The translations under genes were made by a program, and so were the position numbers. The notes under the pieces are model-generated. The model did no database searches, had not been told where the DNA came from, and saw only the letters and a list, made by a program, of their open reading frames with translations. A DNA stretch of 37,940 bases, from NCBI GenBank assembly GCA_011319805.1, contig SJRY01000046.1, positions 1-37,940 on the forward strand, read 5' to 3'. Source of the DNA: Macrocybe gigantea. Taxonomy: Eukaryota; Basidiomycota; Agaricomycetes; Agaricales; Callistosporiaceae. Positions 1 to 12,198 of this stretch are shown in pieces. The first letter of the stretch is position 1, and each line of letters starts with the position of its first letter.

Positions 1-2417
1 GGCTTCGATGATGATGACGACGGCTCGACATCGCCCGCATGCGGCTCCGATGAAGGCACCCAGCTGAACTCCATCTCGCCGTCCGAGGTACGGCGCGGTC
101 CTGCGTCGCGTTCTTGCTGTTGCTCGGTGCTGGTCTGGAGGAGAATTTCGGCGCTGCCCGAACGTGGCGTCCTTATCCGCTCTCTCTAGAGGCGGCTGTG
201 GACTGTGCGCGCATGGGCACAAGCTTGACGTTGGCCGACCGGTTCCGAGCAGGGCCGCTACGTCGTTCTTGGGCTCGATCATTCTTCTGCGCCGCCGTGG
301 ATCGAAGTCGTTGAGTTCTTTGTGTCGTGCAGAGCAATATTCGTATCAGACAGTTCAAGAATGGAAAAAAGAGCGAGACAAACCTCCTGCTTCGCTACTG
401 TCACTCGAAGAAGCACCACTTTCGTCGCCGTCGCTCTCCTCGTCGCTGCCTCCTAGGCCATCCGACGAGGCTTTGTCACTCTCCTCCTCTTCGTCCTCTG
501 CGGCTGTCTTCGGTCGCTCACCGTTGCGCCTCTGAGCCACAAGCGAAGGATTGAGCAAAGCGAACTCGCGGCTCTCTTCGTCGATAGCAAACTCGGGGTC
601 CTCAAAGACTTTTGCAAACCGTGGGTCACTAAGGATGTTCTCGTGTTGGTCCACCGCCTCCTTCTCGGTCTCCTTTTCTGCTTCTACAGCCGTTTCCACG
701 TCCTCATCGCCAATTGTTTTCTTTCTCTTCCTCCTTTCCTCTTTCTTTCTTTGCCCTCTCCTCTTCCCTGAGAATCTTCTCGGCGAGGTTCTTGTTCACC
801 TTTACAGTGGGCTCTTTCTTGGATCGGATGCGTGTCTCTGCCAGTTTCTCCATCTTCTCACGGACCATCCTCTCACGATGCTCGGCATAGACGAATGGGT
901 TGGCAATGACGCGGGCGCATCATAAAGCTTGAGCGAGACGAAATATCCATGCATATATGGCTTCAAGCCGGTGTTCCGACAAGATGATCCAGACCCAATC
1001 TGTAAGAATAATGACGGTTTGAAGGTGTAAGAGTGAAAAGTATCAGAGAACACTAACGTCTTGAGCTCCTTTCTTTCGATAAACTTGTAGTCTTCATAAA
1101 CCGATCGAGTGGTTTGGTCCTCCATTTCTTCGGTGATGTTCTCGAGGAAACTTGCCCATTTTGGCGCGGGCCCCAACTGCGGGATATAATATGTTCCCAT
1201 CTGGATACCTTCATTGGCAGTCATAAGCAGACCACTGCCTGGTACGTGGTGTACATGATTGAGGTCTTGAGCAGGCGTGATGGAGACGAAATTTTCCGAA
1301 GGCTAATGAGGTGTTTGAAGGTGTCAAGTCACAAACATTCAAAGAGCGCAGAGACTGACCGTATTCCGGTCCCAGATTTTGATGACCTTTTTGTCTGCAC
1401 TAAGAACCATTCCGTCGCCCGCCATCCTGCTGCCCCTTCGATCCACATGATGTTTGTCACGGGAAGACCGTAGCCCTGATCTTTTGTGGCGAACGGTCTT
1501 GCAGCACGAATGTCGTAGAGGAGTGTGTGCCCTGTGGACGTGCCCACCGCATAAGACAGACCATCCCGCCGTGACGACAGCGCTGTAACGGACAAATGGG
1601 CATCAGGATCACCAAGTTGCGTCAACCGACTCCGAGGCAAGCGCAAGGTGCCGACGCTGGTCCTGGAGCGCGGGTCCCAGAATTGAACAGACCCGTTCTC
1701 ATCGAGCCCGAAAGCGAGGAGCTGGTGCGCAGGATTTATGTCGACGACGTCGACACACCGATATACTTCCAGACCTTTCGTCGCCTTGCAAGACAAGCGG
1801 CGTCATGAACCTTCCCTGTTCGAGATTGAGTCGGTAGACCTCATTTCCCACAGCGGTGAGATAGACGTCGCAAGAGGGAAAGTGGTACGCTAACGAGCGG
1901 CCGAACCGAGGTATCCGAGTCCGATAGTGAAACCCGCCTTGGTATGTAGCTCGACACAACGGTCGTTTTGGAGGTGTACCGATTTTGTCCAGTCATCTGA
2001 CAACATCTAAAGAAGACACGACCCGAGGAACGAATCAGTCACGACAGCCACATTGAGATGAGGCTCTCCAAAGTCAATACACAAGGTCAACTCACGTACA
2101 ACAAAATCGACATTTTCCGAGTCCGAGTGACGCTCGAATTTTAGAGAAAGTTGATCCAAGTCCCAGACTCGCATCTGCGGTTTGTACGTCCCAGTCGCGA
2201 CGACATGGTGTCCGTCTCGAGTCGTTCTTATGCGGTTGCTGGCTTCCGGGAATTCAAAGCCTTGGATGAGCTCGATAGACCCCTCATAGTGCTCCCTGAT
2301 CGCCCGTTTTCCTTTGCCCTTGGCGGAGGCTCGTTTTCGAGTCAACCAGTCAGGAAGCGAAGAAGAGGATCCAGCAGCAGCGCCGTTGACCGTGTAGACC
2401 TTCACATCTGCGCCCAT
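1..2417 (-). CDS. ENP2: Enp2/NOL10 ribosome-biogenesis WD-repeat protein, 3' end cut by window, several frame breaks
   Basis: Nucleolar protein of the Enp2/NOL10 family, needed for 18S rRNA processing and 40S assembly. It starts at 2417 (MGADVKVYTVNG, the usual family N-terminus). Exon 1 is 2100-2417, intron 2007-2099, then ATG TTG TCA at 2006 opens the conserved LSDDWTKSVHLQNDR block. WD40 repeats follow (NPAHQLLAFGLDENGSVQFW; DKKVIKIWDRNT), then LGLDHLVGT and PYMHGYFVSLKLYD, the NUC153 motif (SDPRFAKVFEDPEF) near 620-590, an acidic tail, and a C-terminal EMEFSWVPSSE near 90-60. The reading frame breaks about six times: near 1777 (extra A), 1435 (missing G), 973, 915, 715-765 and 158. Each break joins conserved segments with no gap, so indel errors are likelier than a true pseudogene. 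The tail between 360 and 160 is less certain. The stop codon is outside the window. Confidence 0.85.
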
Positions 2418-2686
2418 ATCAGATGTTTGACAGTGTCGCTAGAATACCTCCGAGCCACGGTAAAGAGACAAAAAAATAATCGCAGTTTGGCAAACCCAGT
2501 TATGGAAAAGGATCACACTCTCGGTATGTCACATGATCAGACACCATGAAAGCGCAAGGGATTATTTTAGTCTGTGCGAGACAGGAATATATACATGCAT
2601 AGAGATCCTGGGAGCTCTTTCGTGGACTCTCAATGCTATCAGCCGCTGATTATCAAATATAAGTAGCCAGAACCCTCTGTGACCCT

Positions 2687-3949
2687 CTAGTACGTCTTCT
2701 TCTTCTCGTCGACAGAGAGACCACCTGGCGAAGCACACTCAGTTAATTGAACTAATGCAAACGAACCGAAAAAGTCGTACCTGGGCCCATGTTGACCAGA
2801 AGAATTAGACCGCCAACAATTGCTGTAATGTCAGAACGACAGTCAGCCAAGCAAATGTAGAAAAAGGGGATAAGACAGACAAAGGGTTTGGAAGAAATCA
2901 TATCTGTCGCGAAAGGAAAGGTCAACAGAGTCAACGGCATCGGAGAAACAATTACTTACTTGAGGAAGTCACGCTGAGGGTGCGCCGAGTGCACGCTCCA
3001 CCAATTGTTTGCGAAGACGTTGAAAATGCTCAGGACGATAACTAGGAATGCGGCGGACCACTTGGCCTTGAAACCGACGGCAACCATGCCACACGCAGCC
3101 AAACCAACGATCGAAACCAGGACACGGACGATACTCCATTCACCCTGAAGGATGAAGCCGAGGAATAGGAAAATCAACAACACGCGACCCGCCAAAAGGA
3201 AGCTGAAGAGCGTGTCACGAAGTTTCAGAAAAGGAGAAAACAGGGAAAGACGTACTATTTCTTTCGATCTGTCTCGCTGATAGAAGGAAGGCCAGCAAAT
3301 AATGTTTTCCTCGAGACCATCGAGTCGCTGAACACCATGAAAAGACCGCCTATCACACTCAGGTTGCGGAGGAAGAAGTTGAGGTCGAAAATCAATCCAT
3401 AGCCAAAGCCTTGAATAATAACTACGCCAAGGAGGCCGGCGACAGCATATTCGTATAACGTTTTGAGGATGACAGCGCCCGAGGCACCCAACATCGTCTT
3501 TCATGGACTGTCAGCCAACGCTTCAGTTGCAAGGGTAATGTCTTACAATAACGTTTATCAGCAGGAACAAGTGCGAAAGTCCCCATGGGAATCTTCTGTG
3601 TCTGCAGCAGATTCACACAGATCAATTGACACCTCGGCGAAGAGTAACAGAGCTCGTACTGTTGCAGGTACCAAAGCTGGTCGCCCCACTGGGTCATGAT
3701 CCTCAACGCATCCTCCAAAAATGTAACGACAATGAGGAACCGACCAATGGCCGGCAAATGCGGTTTTAGTGGTTGGGAGTAAATCTCGATGAAGTCTTCC
3801 ACTTGCTGAGCTATCGCCCGTAGTTTTTCGATTGGATCATCGGGGTTCGCAGCTCGGTAACCAGTAGACGGCCGCGAATTCGAAAGACCATGAGGATCTG
3901 AGTTGTATATGCTTGGTTGAGGGCGAGCGATGTTAATGCGAGAGGACAT
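2687..3949 (-). CDS. ERV29: SURF4/Erv29 family ER cargo receptor
   Basis: Polytopic membrane protein that loads soluble secretory cargo into COPII vesicles at the ER and cycles through the early Golgi. The chosen start at 3949 (MSSRINIARPQPS) gives a cytosolic N-tail of normal type; an upstream in-frame Met at 4042 is less likely. Segments read in order: DPIEKLRAIAQQVEDF, LPAIGRFLIVVTFLEDALR, RFPWGLSHLFLLINVI, the block beginning MLGASGAVILKT, LNFFLRNLSVIGGL, LAGRVLLIFLFLGF and IVGGLILLVNMGPGG, with multiple hydrophobic helices. The C-terminus is KKKTY, which fits the dilysine KKXX retrieval signal. About eight exons splice in one open frame with no break; one is only 23 nt (2881-2903). It lies in tandem with Enp2, 270 bp apart. 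Confidence 0.95.
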
Positions 3950-4577
3950 GATGGACGGTGTTCGGAGAGAGGTTAACGTGTCAGTTTCACGACGTGGCGA
4001 CTCCTTATGTAATACTGACATAAAACACTTTTGTGCTTGCATCTCCTCGAGTTTCAGAAAACACTGATCCTATCAGCAGTCAATTTCGACGATGATAATG
4101 GTGCGATCCCAGTAGATTACATTTGACATACTGCTGTGCACTACGGCTAACCGGTCTTGACCTGTTCGATGTTTCACCAGAGCGCTCTTATGGTCATGAC
4201 TTTTGGAAATGATAGGCTATACCTGTGCATCGTCACCGGTTTACTTCTTAAACGAGAACAGGGACCGTTAATGCGCATTGGGTGTACTAATGGGATCTCC
4301 TCACTCCTCGATAACAACTATTTTTCAAGCCCGTCGCCACCAGTCCCGATAAACACCGCTACTGCTCTGCTACACAATCGTCACAAAGAACGCTCGCTCT
4401 CCAACGCCTGAATGGATTCGATGCGTAAAGACATTACAACACAGCGCAATCTCGGCACTGCTGCCGAGCACTATGATCGATGCCATCGGAGAAGTGGGTG
4501 CGAGAGCCTCCGTTCTGCATCGCGTTAATTCGTGAAGACTCTCAAATGGCCAATAATATGAGGTGGTCGCCCACAGA
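3950..4577. other. Intergenic, upstream of SURF4
   Basis: About 630 bases with no recognisable protein on either strand. Short open frames on both strands have no recognisable motif. The part nearest 3950 should contain the SURF4 promoter and 5' leader. I see no clear TATA box and no RNA gene. Confidence 0.5.
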
Positions 4578-5014
4578 TCAAATGTAGGCGTTGATCCGCA
4601 GTTCGAGGACAACAGTCTTTGAAAGCGATAACTTAGTTCCCGAAACGGCGCTTATCCTTGGACTTCTCACACTGAGGTAAATCTGGGTGAAGGGTTTCTT
4701 TGCCAGAATCGCGAGCTGTACATTCTTCCACTGATTCAAGGGCCGGGACGATGGGGTAACGATGTTGCGTCCGAGGTTCGCATATCTTCCATAACCAGTG
4801 AGGTAGACATTCAAAATCTGAAGGGCCTTAGTCCTAGAGACAGCTTCATAGCCAATGCGCGGAGCTGAGATAGTCCTGGTGTTCCTCCTTTGTACGGTCC
4901 GAACCTTACGTTCCGCCACATGCAAAAAATCATGCGGAGCCACGTGTCTGAGTTCACATTAAGATGCCCGACGACGAATTTCTTGTTTCTTATAGATTTG
5001 TAGCGTCCCTTCAT
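4578..5014 (-). other. Unrecognised coding-like stretch
   Basis: Two overlapping minus-strand frames (4811-5014 and 4578-4943) read for 67 and 121 codons with a fairly natural composition, for example HLNVNSDTWLRMIFCMW and LQILNVYLTGYGRYANLG. I recognise no family. They could be exons of a small gene, a gene relic or chance open frames. The lack of a clear start and of intron signals joining them keeps confidence low. Confidence 0.2.
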
Positions 5015-5829
5015 CTACGACGGAAACCCCGGCAAGATCGGATTTCGGGATGCATGGTTTCGCAAAGCGTTATGAGATTCGAGATCTTGAGTTGAGACAC
5101 TGTGATCGTATTTGATAGAGCTGTGTAGGCCATACCCACCTTTTTTTATCATCGTTGAAGTCGGCAGACGATCTTAGGAATACTTGAAGCCACTAAGCCC
5201 TTCGCTAGTCATTTCGCATTGGTGCAAGCGGCAACACACCCCATGCTCCGCGAACCTGAGAGGGTGGCGTGATCGGGGCTATTGGCTACGGTTCACTCTT
5301 GCATGTGTCTGCACTGAGCATTACATATTGACGCCTTATGTGAAAGGTAATCCAAATGTCCGTCCCCTGCCGAGAATCAAGGCATTGTATATTGGGTAGA
5401 CCCAATGCTTACCAGCCCTCCAGTCCGTGGGTCAAGACAGCTTTGTGTCGCATTCAGCAGCGGACTTCGGCTCCTCAGCTTGTTGAATATCGGGCGATTG
5501 AACGAATGAGGAAGAAGGCATGCACCGCCATCAGAACCAAAAAAGAAAATGATAATTGCCATTCGGGGAACAACACCTCAGAAAAGGATTGCAAGCGCCC
5601 GAACATGCACAAACGTGGACAATGCATGGTTGAAAAAAAAGAGCACGTCTATGTTCCTAGTAGATACAACAAAGAGGACGGAATGGGGTGTACGTAGTAA
5701 GGACCAATATCGCTACAAACGTTCAATGAAAAGACAAAACTGATCAGAGAAAGAGGCAGATTAAGAGCGAATCTCGTATTCATAATTATGTCTAGTGAGG
5801 GATCGGAAAAAGATGGTAAAGGATGAGGG
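5015..5829. other. Intergenic, nothing recognised
   Basis: No conserved protein, RNA gene or repeat seen. A short plus-strand frame at 5356-5697 is rich in Lys, Arg and Cys with no domain. The right part should contain the 3' end of the F-box-like gene on the minus strand. Confidence 0.5.
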
Positions 5830-7207
5830 CTAGTCGGAGAACCTGACTTGAAGAGCGCGGTGGTTTGGGACCCGTGCATTGAACCATTTCTGGACGGCGG
5901 CTTTGTCGCCGCTTAAGCCCGAAACTTGGAATGCAAGCTTCCTGAGATTCGCCAAGGGTGGCTGATCTAAGGCATCAGATAAGGCCGGCCAATCAAGCAG
6001 ATCCATTTGGGATTCGGCGCTGAGCCACATGACGAGAAGCAGCTCTGTCACGTATTCGGAGCTGATGCTTGAAATGAGAGGCACCAGCCATCCATAAGGC
6101 CGAAAGGAGGAAGGGTTCGCGGGTGGGAATTGGTAAAGCGTGATATCGTGTATGTGAAACGTGCGTAGTTCCGTATTATGGGATAGGTCGATATTGGCGG
6201 AGATCTCTACACAAAGTTGGAATGAATCAGCCGCTGTACTCGGGTGGGAACAATGGATGCGCACCATGAACAACAGAGTAATCAAATGCATGGGATAGAA
6301 AACCCAACGTCAGATGCGTTAAGGATCGTCCTAAAAGGCGTAACAGCGGGCCTGACCCGTGGCGAGGGGCAGAATCTCGAAGCGAGAGGATATAGGCTTG
6401 TCGGAGGTGGCGTTTCTGACAAGAGGGTGCCGCTATATAGCCAAAGGAGAATAGGCGAAATTAAGCAAGACCGAATGCTCAACCGCTTGAGAGAAGATGG
6501 AGGACAAGGCGATGGATTATTGTCTTTCAGGGACTGATCCAAAGGACAGTCGCTCAAATTCCATGTCACGTTGTCAAACTCCAAGTCTTCCAGCAACGGC
6601 AAAGTGGACATGAAGGTGGCAAGCAGGCTGAACGACGGGAATCTGATATACCTCATATGGAGGCGAGTCAGCTTTGTGGAAAGTTTGGCTGCGCCGCTCA
6701 GCAAGAGCCCTTGCGAGGTTCCGCTGAGGAAATCCCAATGCCACGTCTCCAAGACGAGACCGCAAAGGTTTTCCAAGTTCTGAAGCATAAAGGTGACAGT
6801 GTCGAATCGTGTGCGGTGTTCTTCAATCCAGGCACCACCTAACCCAACGCTGCGAATGAACGGCGCAATTGTTTGCATCGCGTGGGGCGACGACGAAATG
6901 AAGGCGGCGAAATCTGGAGTCATGCTCGTGGTCATAAAGAGGTATTGTCGGCAAGTCGGAAGCCAGGCCCTGCAGACCGTGCTGCAACTGCGTAGGCTGG
7001 CTGTTGTGAAACGAAGGTGTGCGATGAATTCGTCATAAAGTTCTTGAGGAATCCGAGACGTGAGGTGATGGGGAGTGGCTTCATGGCATACGTGGCAGAC
7101 AGAGACGCACAGCTCGTGGCATGAAATATCTCGTTCGTATATGAGAACGACCGTTGAGGACTCCTGCAGGGACGATCATCGAGGCACGATGTGCGTTTGG
7201 AATTCAT
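5830..7207 (-). CDS. F-box/LRR-type protein of basidiomycete kind, with two or three frame breaks
   Basis: Putative substrate-recognition subunit of an SCF ubiquitin ligase. An F-box reads on the minus strand at about 7055-6930 (IPQELYDEFIAHLRF then LRSCSTVCRAWLPTCRQYLF). Leucine-rich segments follow: LENLCGLVLETWHWDF, TLPLLEDLEFDNVTWNL, SSLKRLSIRSCLISP, LLRLLGRSLTHLTLGF, LRTFHIHDITLYQFPP, and a C-terminus ending RALQVRFSD with TAG at 5830-5832. The frame shifts near 6414 (run of A on the coding strand) and near 6208-6243. A third shift may separate the F-box from a possible start at 7207, so the start is uncertain. Such families are large and variable in Agaricomycetes, so real decay is possible. 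The substrate cannot be inferred. Confidence 0.7.
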
Positions 7208-7541
7208 GTTGAGAGGCAGCGAGAATCGTGGGCCGGATCCTGAAACGCGAATAAGAAAAATTTATGTGTGAAGTAGATGGCGGTAACTGACCAGGTGGTT
7301 TGCAGCCATGGCGGCTTTTCCGGAGGCCCCCATCATTCGAGGGAGTCCTGTAAATTTACGGTCATTGTACGATCGGTCCCATTCAATTGTGCCATGTGGC
7401 CGCCACGTGCATTAAGTTGATCACATATACACAGAGCCAAATAACTCGGCGCCTTCGTGTATTTGGTTTCCAATTTTCGATGCCTTGTACTACCAAGGAC
7501 GTGTCTACGCGTCCCGGCCCTTCATTCCAGATTGCTTTGCC
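7208..7541. promoter_or_regulatory. Shared upstream region between F-box-like gene and MutY
   Basis: A divergent intergenic region of about 330 bp: the F-box-like gene runs left and MutY runs right, so both promoters probably lie here. I see no convincing TATA box or other named site. Confidence 0.4.
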
Positions 7542-9641
7542 ATGCCAAAACGCGTGTCAAACTCGGCCCTGACAATCCAGCATTCTCCATCGGCGGAGAG
7601 CGACTCAGACGACTACATCCCTGGCCATTCGTGCTCCGAGAGCGAACCCCGCAACCCTCCTCAAGACAGGTCACGCAGGCCCCGTAAAAAGCACAAAACA
7701 AGCCACATAACTGATGGACAACCGGTCCTTGATGATACTTCGACAGTGAACATGAGCATGTCGTTTGTTCACGCCCGATCTTCCCATAACATCCGCTTTG
7801 GGGAGCATACCAGGCTAGCTCTGCTTGAATGGTATGCCACCGTCCATGCGTCTCGAGGCATGCCTTGGAGGCGACCATATGACCCTTCACTGAACGCTGA
7901 TGAACGCTCTCAGAGAGCTTATGAAGTAATCCATTCTAATACTTCCCATAGGATGTCGCTGAAAGGTGTTCCCAGGTGTGGGTGTCGGAAATAATGCTGC
8001 AGCAAACCCAAGTAGCCACTGTTATTCCATATTACAATCGTTGGATGGAGAAGTGTGTTCCAATTTCCGATCTGCAGGGAGATATCTGAAGCGCCCACTC
8101 CAGATTCCCAACGATTCGGGATCTAGTGCGTGAAACCTTACTTGCTTTGATATCAATCTGCTGACCATCATCAGGCGTGCTCAAATACTGATACTGTCAA
8201 TGCGTTGTGGAAAGGCCTCGGTTATTATTCGAGGGCCAGCCGGCTCCTCGAGGGCGCCAAAAAAGCTGTCAAAGAGTTTAATGGGAGATTACCGGATAAC
8301 GCAAGAGACATGCAAGCGCATATTCCCGGAATTGGACGCTACAGTGCAGGAGCGATTTGTTCCATTGCATATGGGGAAAAGGCAGCTGTCGTATGTCCAG
8401 CTTTTTTCCCTTATAACCACGCCTTCTGACCCAGTTGTTTATACAGCTAGATGGAAATGTACACCGATTACTGAGCAGAGTTTTAGCTCTGCACGCTCCT
8501 CCGAAGTCAAAAACGACTCTTGACGTGTTGTGGGCAGCGGCGACGGAATTGGTACAGACCGATGGTGCGCGATGTCGATCGTGTGACTTTATTCACATGA
8601 TTTGACTTACCTCCATCATTGACAGAAGGACAGTTTCCCGGCGACATCAACCAAGCTTTAATTGAGCTCGGAAGCACCGTGTGTAAGGTGCGTGATCCAG
8701 GCTGTGATATATGTCCGATTCGTTCCTGGTGTCGGGCATATGACCAAAGCAACCGCTCAGCGTCTTCGGAGACCCCGGTGAGCATCAACACTTTCGCCTC
8801 TCCCTCATCTTACAGACCCTTAGCCCCTGACGTGTTCGACATTGAAGATATATGTACAATCTGTGCGCCTCTACCTGAGTCCATCAAAGTGACGGCATAC
8901 CCTATGAAAGCTGATCGCAAGAAGCCGCGAGAGGAGCTAGATATTGTCAATGTTGTGCAGTGGTCCCCAAAAGCACAGCCAAAACAGAGATGGTTCCTAC
9001 TTGTTCGGAGACCCGAAACAGGTGACGATTGTTTACTTGTCTTCCTGCTTTCTTCATTTTCTGGCGTTGAACTGTTGTCTCTGTAGGGCTATTGGCCGGT
9101 CTTTTTGAGTTTCCGTCATCACAGGTACTTACCGGCAAGACCTCCCAGAAGGCATTGCCCCGTATACCGAACGAGATTCTTTCCGATCTCCTTGAACCTA
9201 CCTTGCGGGTTGCAGATCCACAGAGCGCCAGCAGTCTCACGTTAGATGGGAATGTTTTACATATCACGGAGATATGCCTCGTCGGAGATGTCGTCCACGT
9301 CTTTTCTCATATAAGGAAAACCTATAGGGTTCAGCTCATTGTTCTGGAAGGTGGAGACTCTCCACCAAAGCTCAGACCAAAAGTCGTGGGTCTCTTGGAA
9401 AATCCCGCAAGGAAGAATGCAGGATCGAAAATACCGCACAGTGAAGGCCAGTCTACCCAGACACCAGTAGGTGCGATGTGGGTGGAGACGGAAGACGTCC
9501 AAAACGCCAAGTTTGTCATTTGCCATTCTCTTCTGAACTGTGTGCTAATGAGATCGCAGTATTGGGACAGGCGTCGTCAAAATTTGGAAAAAAGTGAAAG
9601 ATTTCCTGGCAGAGAATGAGAATAGCATGAGAGCCGAGTGA
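7542..9641 (+). CDS. MUTYH: Adenine DNA glycosylase MutY/MUTYH
   Basis: Base-excision-repair enzyme that removes adenine mispaired with 8-oxoguanine in nucleus and mitochondria. The start at 7542 ([13 protein letters not shown]) precedes a basic region (SRRPRKKHK) that may be a nuclear signal. The glycosylase domain shows MPWRRPYDP, the catalytic Glu in [17 protein letters not shown], the helix-hairpin-helix [12 protein letters not shown] and the catalytic Asp in LDGNVHRL. The 4Fe-4S loop is complete ([17 protein letters not shown], spacing C-x6-C-x2-C-x5-C). A MutT-like C-terminal domain follows ([14 protein letters not shown]), ending at TGA 9639-9641. The exons splice in one frame with no break. 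Exon 3 (8104-8125) is only 22 nt and encodes FPTIRDL. Confidence 0.96.
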
Positions 9642-9834
9642 TATATACCTCTATATCGTATACACTTACACGACGAGTGGCACGCGACGCGTCCCTACAA
9701 TCATGTGACGAGAAATTTTAAGCCACGTGATAGTGCGTGTTCTAAGCCAGTCTGCTAAGGCGAACTCGGACGAGAGTGGCTCGGATTCGTCCTCTTTGCT
9801 TCGTACCCGACTCTGCAGCTGTTCTGGTGATGAA
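9642..9834 (+). promoter_or_regulatory. Upstream region of the DNAJ gene
   Basis: A short gap between MutY and the next gene on the same strand. It contains a CACGTG-core palindrome (gccacgtgat near 9722-9731), the E-box/Pho4-type hexamer. Whether it is used is unknown. Confidence 0.3.
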
Positions 9835-12198
9835 ATGACCATGGATCAGCCAGAGCCAGAGCCTAACTCAACTGCTCAAGGGAAGGACTTCTTATAGTGC
9901 GCACAGCCCTGTCTTCCTTCTATCGGACACGACATGAACGGTGTTTGTTAATCCAGTTCTGTTCTCAACGTCAACAGAGGTGCATCCCTGAGCGAAATAA
10001 ATGACCGATACAGACATCTTTCTCTCATATTCCACCCGGACAAGCAACGCGATGAGTCGACTAAAGAAATCGCCACTAAGAGATTCCTCGAAATACAGAA
10101 GGCGTATCAAGGTCAGCTACCCCAGGCCTTATAATATTCGATGCTGACAAACGCGCTCAGTACTCTCCGATCCGTTTATGCGGTGAAATTATCCAAATGT
10201 TTCTTAAAAGACGATGCTGATGAAGGAACAGAGAGGTTTATGATACCTTAGGTTGGCATTGCAGTTCCTGGTGGTCTAGCTCACTTTGACAGTTTCGTAG
10301 GAAATGATGGTCTGAAACTCAACTGGCCTGCCGAACTTCGATCAAAGTCCACCGACGAAGTACGTGACGAACGCATTGGGCATCGCATTCGCTCAGACGT
10401 TGCCTTCTAGCTTAGAACTGTTCTACGTCAGGCAAAATTTGAGTTCTTACGCAGGGAGCGTGATGAGCAAATCTCTCCAAGAGGGTCACTGTCTTGCGTC
10501 GTCTTAGCCGATCGATTGTTCGAGCCTTATACCGGAGACCCCCTCGATAGTTGGCCACAGCAACTCGTTCATCGTTTGCAAGGTGTCAAGGGTGTGAAAT
10601 TTCAGCTCGAGCACAGCGTCAAGGTAAGTTTGTTTTTCTTGCTCATCCTTGGCACCTGACGACAAGGTTCAGAAAAGCCTGACCCCTAGCACCTCCGTGG
10701 CCTTCGCACCGCGTATCACTCGCGAAGGTCCAGCGTCCTCCTTCAATCTATCCGGGACTTTGCGGCATCAATTTTCTCCTCGTTTTACGACAGAGGTGTG
10801 TATGTTGTTCCCACCAGGCCTTACTGCATCTGATGGCTGTCGCAGGCTTCGCTGTCGCTGCTGAATCCCCAGCGCCTCGAGTTAAACGGCACATATGAGG
10901 ACAACGGGACTCTCGTCGCGGCCAAAACGGTGCTAGGGCGCCGTATTTTCCTCCCAACTGTACAATAGCTGTCACCAGAAAGCTTTTTCGTCAGCGCTTC
11001 GAGCAAGCTGTTTTGGAATTGCATGTCGGTCGCATCCCACATTTCTCGTTTCTTCTGCGATCCCCCGCTCCGTTTCACTTTGGACCGCGTTCTGATCCTC
11101 CATCCAACAATATCCCGTCTGTCAGCGGGTTGGCTTCGGGCGTCACACAGCGTACAATAGGTCTCTCATTCCAAACTCTATTGCCCAAATTGATCGGCGA
11201 GTGGAGTATCACTTTCTCTGAACTTCAGACCACGTTCAAAATGGGGGCGGAACTCAGTCTGACCGGTCTTTCATGGATGTTCGGCGGATCGTGGTCGAAC
11301 AAGACGGACACAGAGTTCACTGCATCAACACATCTGACACAAGCTGGGGTGATACTAAACTTAGAGTCTGTTCATGTCAGCTCTGAAACAGTGTTTCGCG
11401 ACTTATATGGGATATACAGGGTTATTTATCTCGAACAACGTTACGGGGTCCCTGTCATTCTCTCCTCGGAGTATGATGCTGAGATCGCCCTTTGGACCGT
11501 GGTCATCCCTTCTACTCTTTTGCTTCTGAGCCATCAGTTTATTATCAAACCCCGTCGACGGATACATCGCCTTGCGTGAGTTATCTTCCCTTCCTGGATT
11601 GTTTGGCGGCAAGGAGCTCAATTTTTTTTCCACAGTAAGATTCATGCCGCAAAGAGATCATTAGCCGAGGATTCGGAAAGCCGAAGGGAACGAGACGTCA
11701 TCGCGAACCTCCTGAAAGACGCCGCCAGAAAATCCAAGCAAGCGGAAATATTGAAAGATGGTCATTTCTGCACACTCAGGTTAATTCGCGCATGCTGATC
11801 GTCGTCCTAGGTCTCATAATAGTAGAAGCTTCATACGGCGTGCATGACACGGACGTAGATGCTAAAGATCTTGTGATAGATGTTACAATACCATTGCAAG
11901 CATTAGTGCGAAATTCACAGCTATATATTCCTGGGGATCAGACAAAGGTATCTAACTCAGTACCATGGCTAAAACCGCTAACGTAACGTCGTGGCAATAG
12001 TCCGGGCTGCAAGGGTTCTGGGATGTTGCACCCTTCGCCCAAAAATCTTTGAGAATTCGTTATGAATTCCGTGACCGGCTGCATTACGCCGAAATACCGG
12101 ACGAGACACCCGTGGTTTTGCCGCTCGCAGGTGCGCCACGAACTCCAATTCTGCCTTCGTGACCTCATGAAATCTCTGTAGAACATGCTGTGCCGTGA
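9835..12198 (+). CDS. DNAJC11-like J-domain protein (DUF3395 C-terminal domain)
   Basis: Hsp70 co-chaperone resembling DNAJC11, which in animals is linked to the mitochondrial outer membrane and cristae. Start at 9835 or the in-frame ATG at 9841. The J domain reads LYSVLNVNRGASLSEIND, with the HPD signature in LIFHPDKQRDES, then RFLEIQKAYQVLSDPFMR. The middle has NDGLKLNWPAELRSKS and LIGEWSITFSELQTTFKMG with GLSWMFGGSWSN. A hydrophobic helix (ALWTVVIPSTLLLLSHQF) precedes a charged coiled stretch (AKRSLAEDSESRRERDVI) and the DUF3395-like end (GLIIVEASYGV ... PVVLPLAEHAVP, TGA 12196-12198). Exons of 22 nt (10161-10182) and 20 nt (10232-10251) are needed. The frame breaks once near 10953 (CCC where CCCC restores it), unless a 26 nt intron is used. 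Confidence 0.88.

Noticed and set aside
164..925. Plus-strand open frames opposite the Enp2 tail
   Set aside because: They consist of Ser/Leu/Phe runs that mirror the acidic and lysine-rich C-terminal region of Enp2 on the minus strand.
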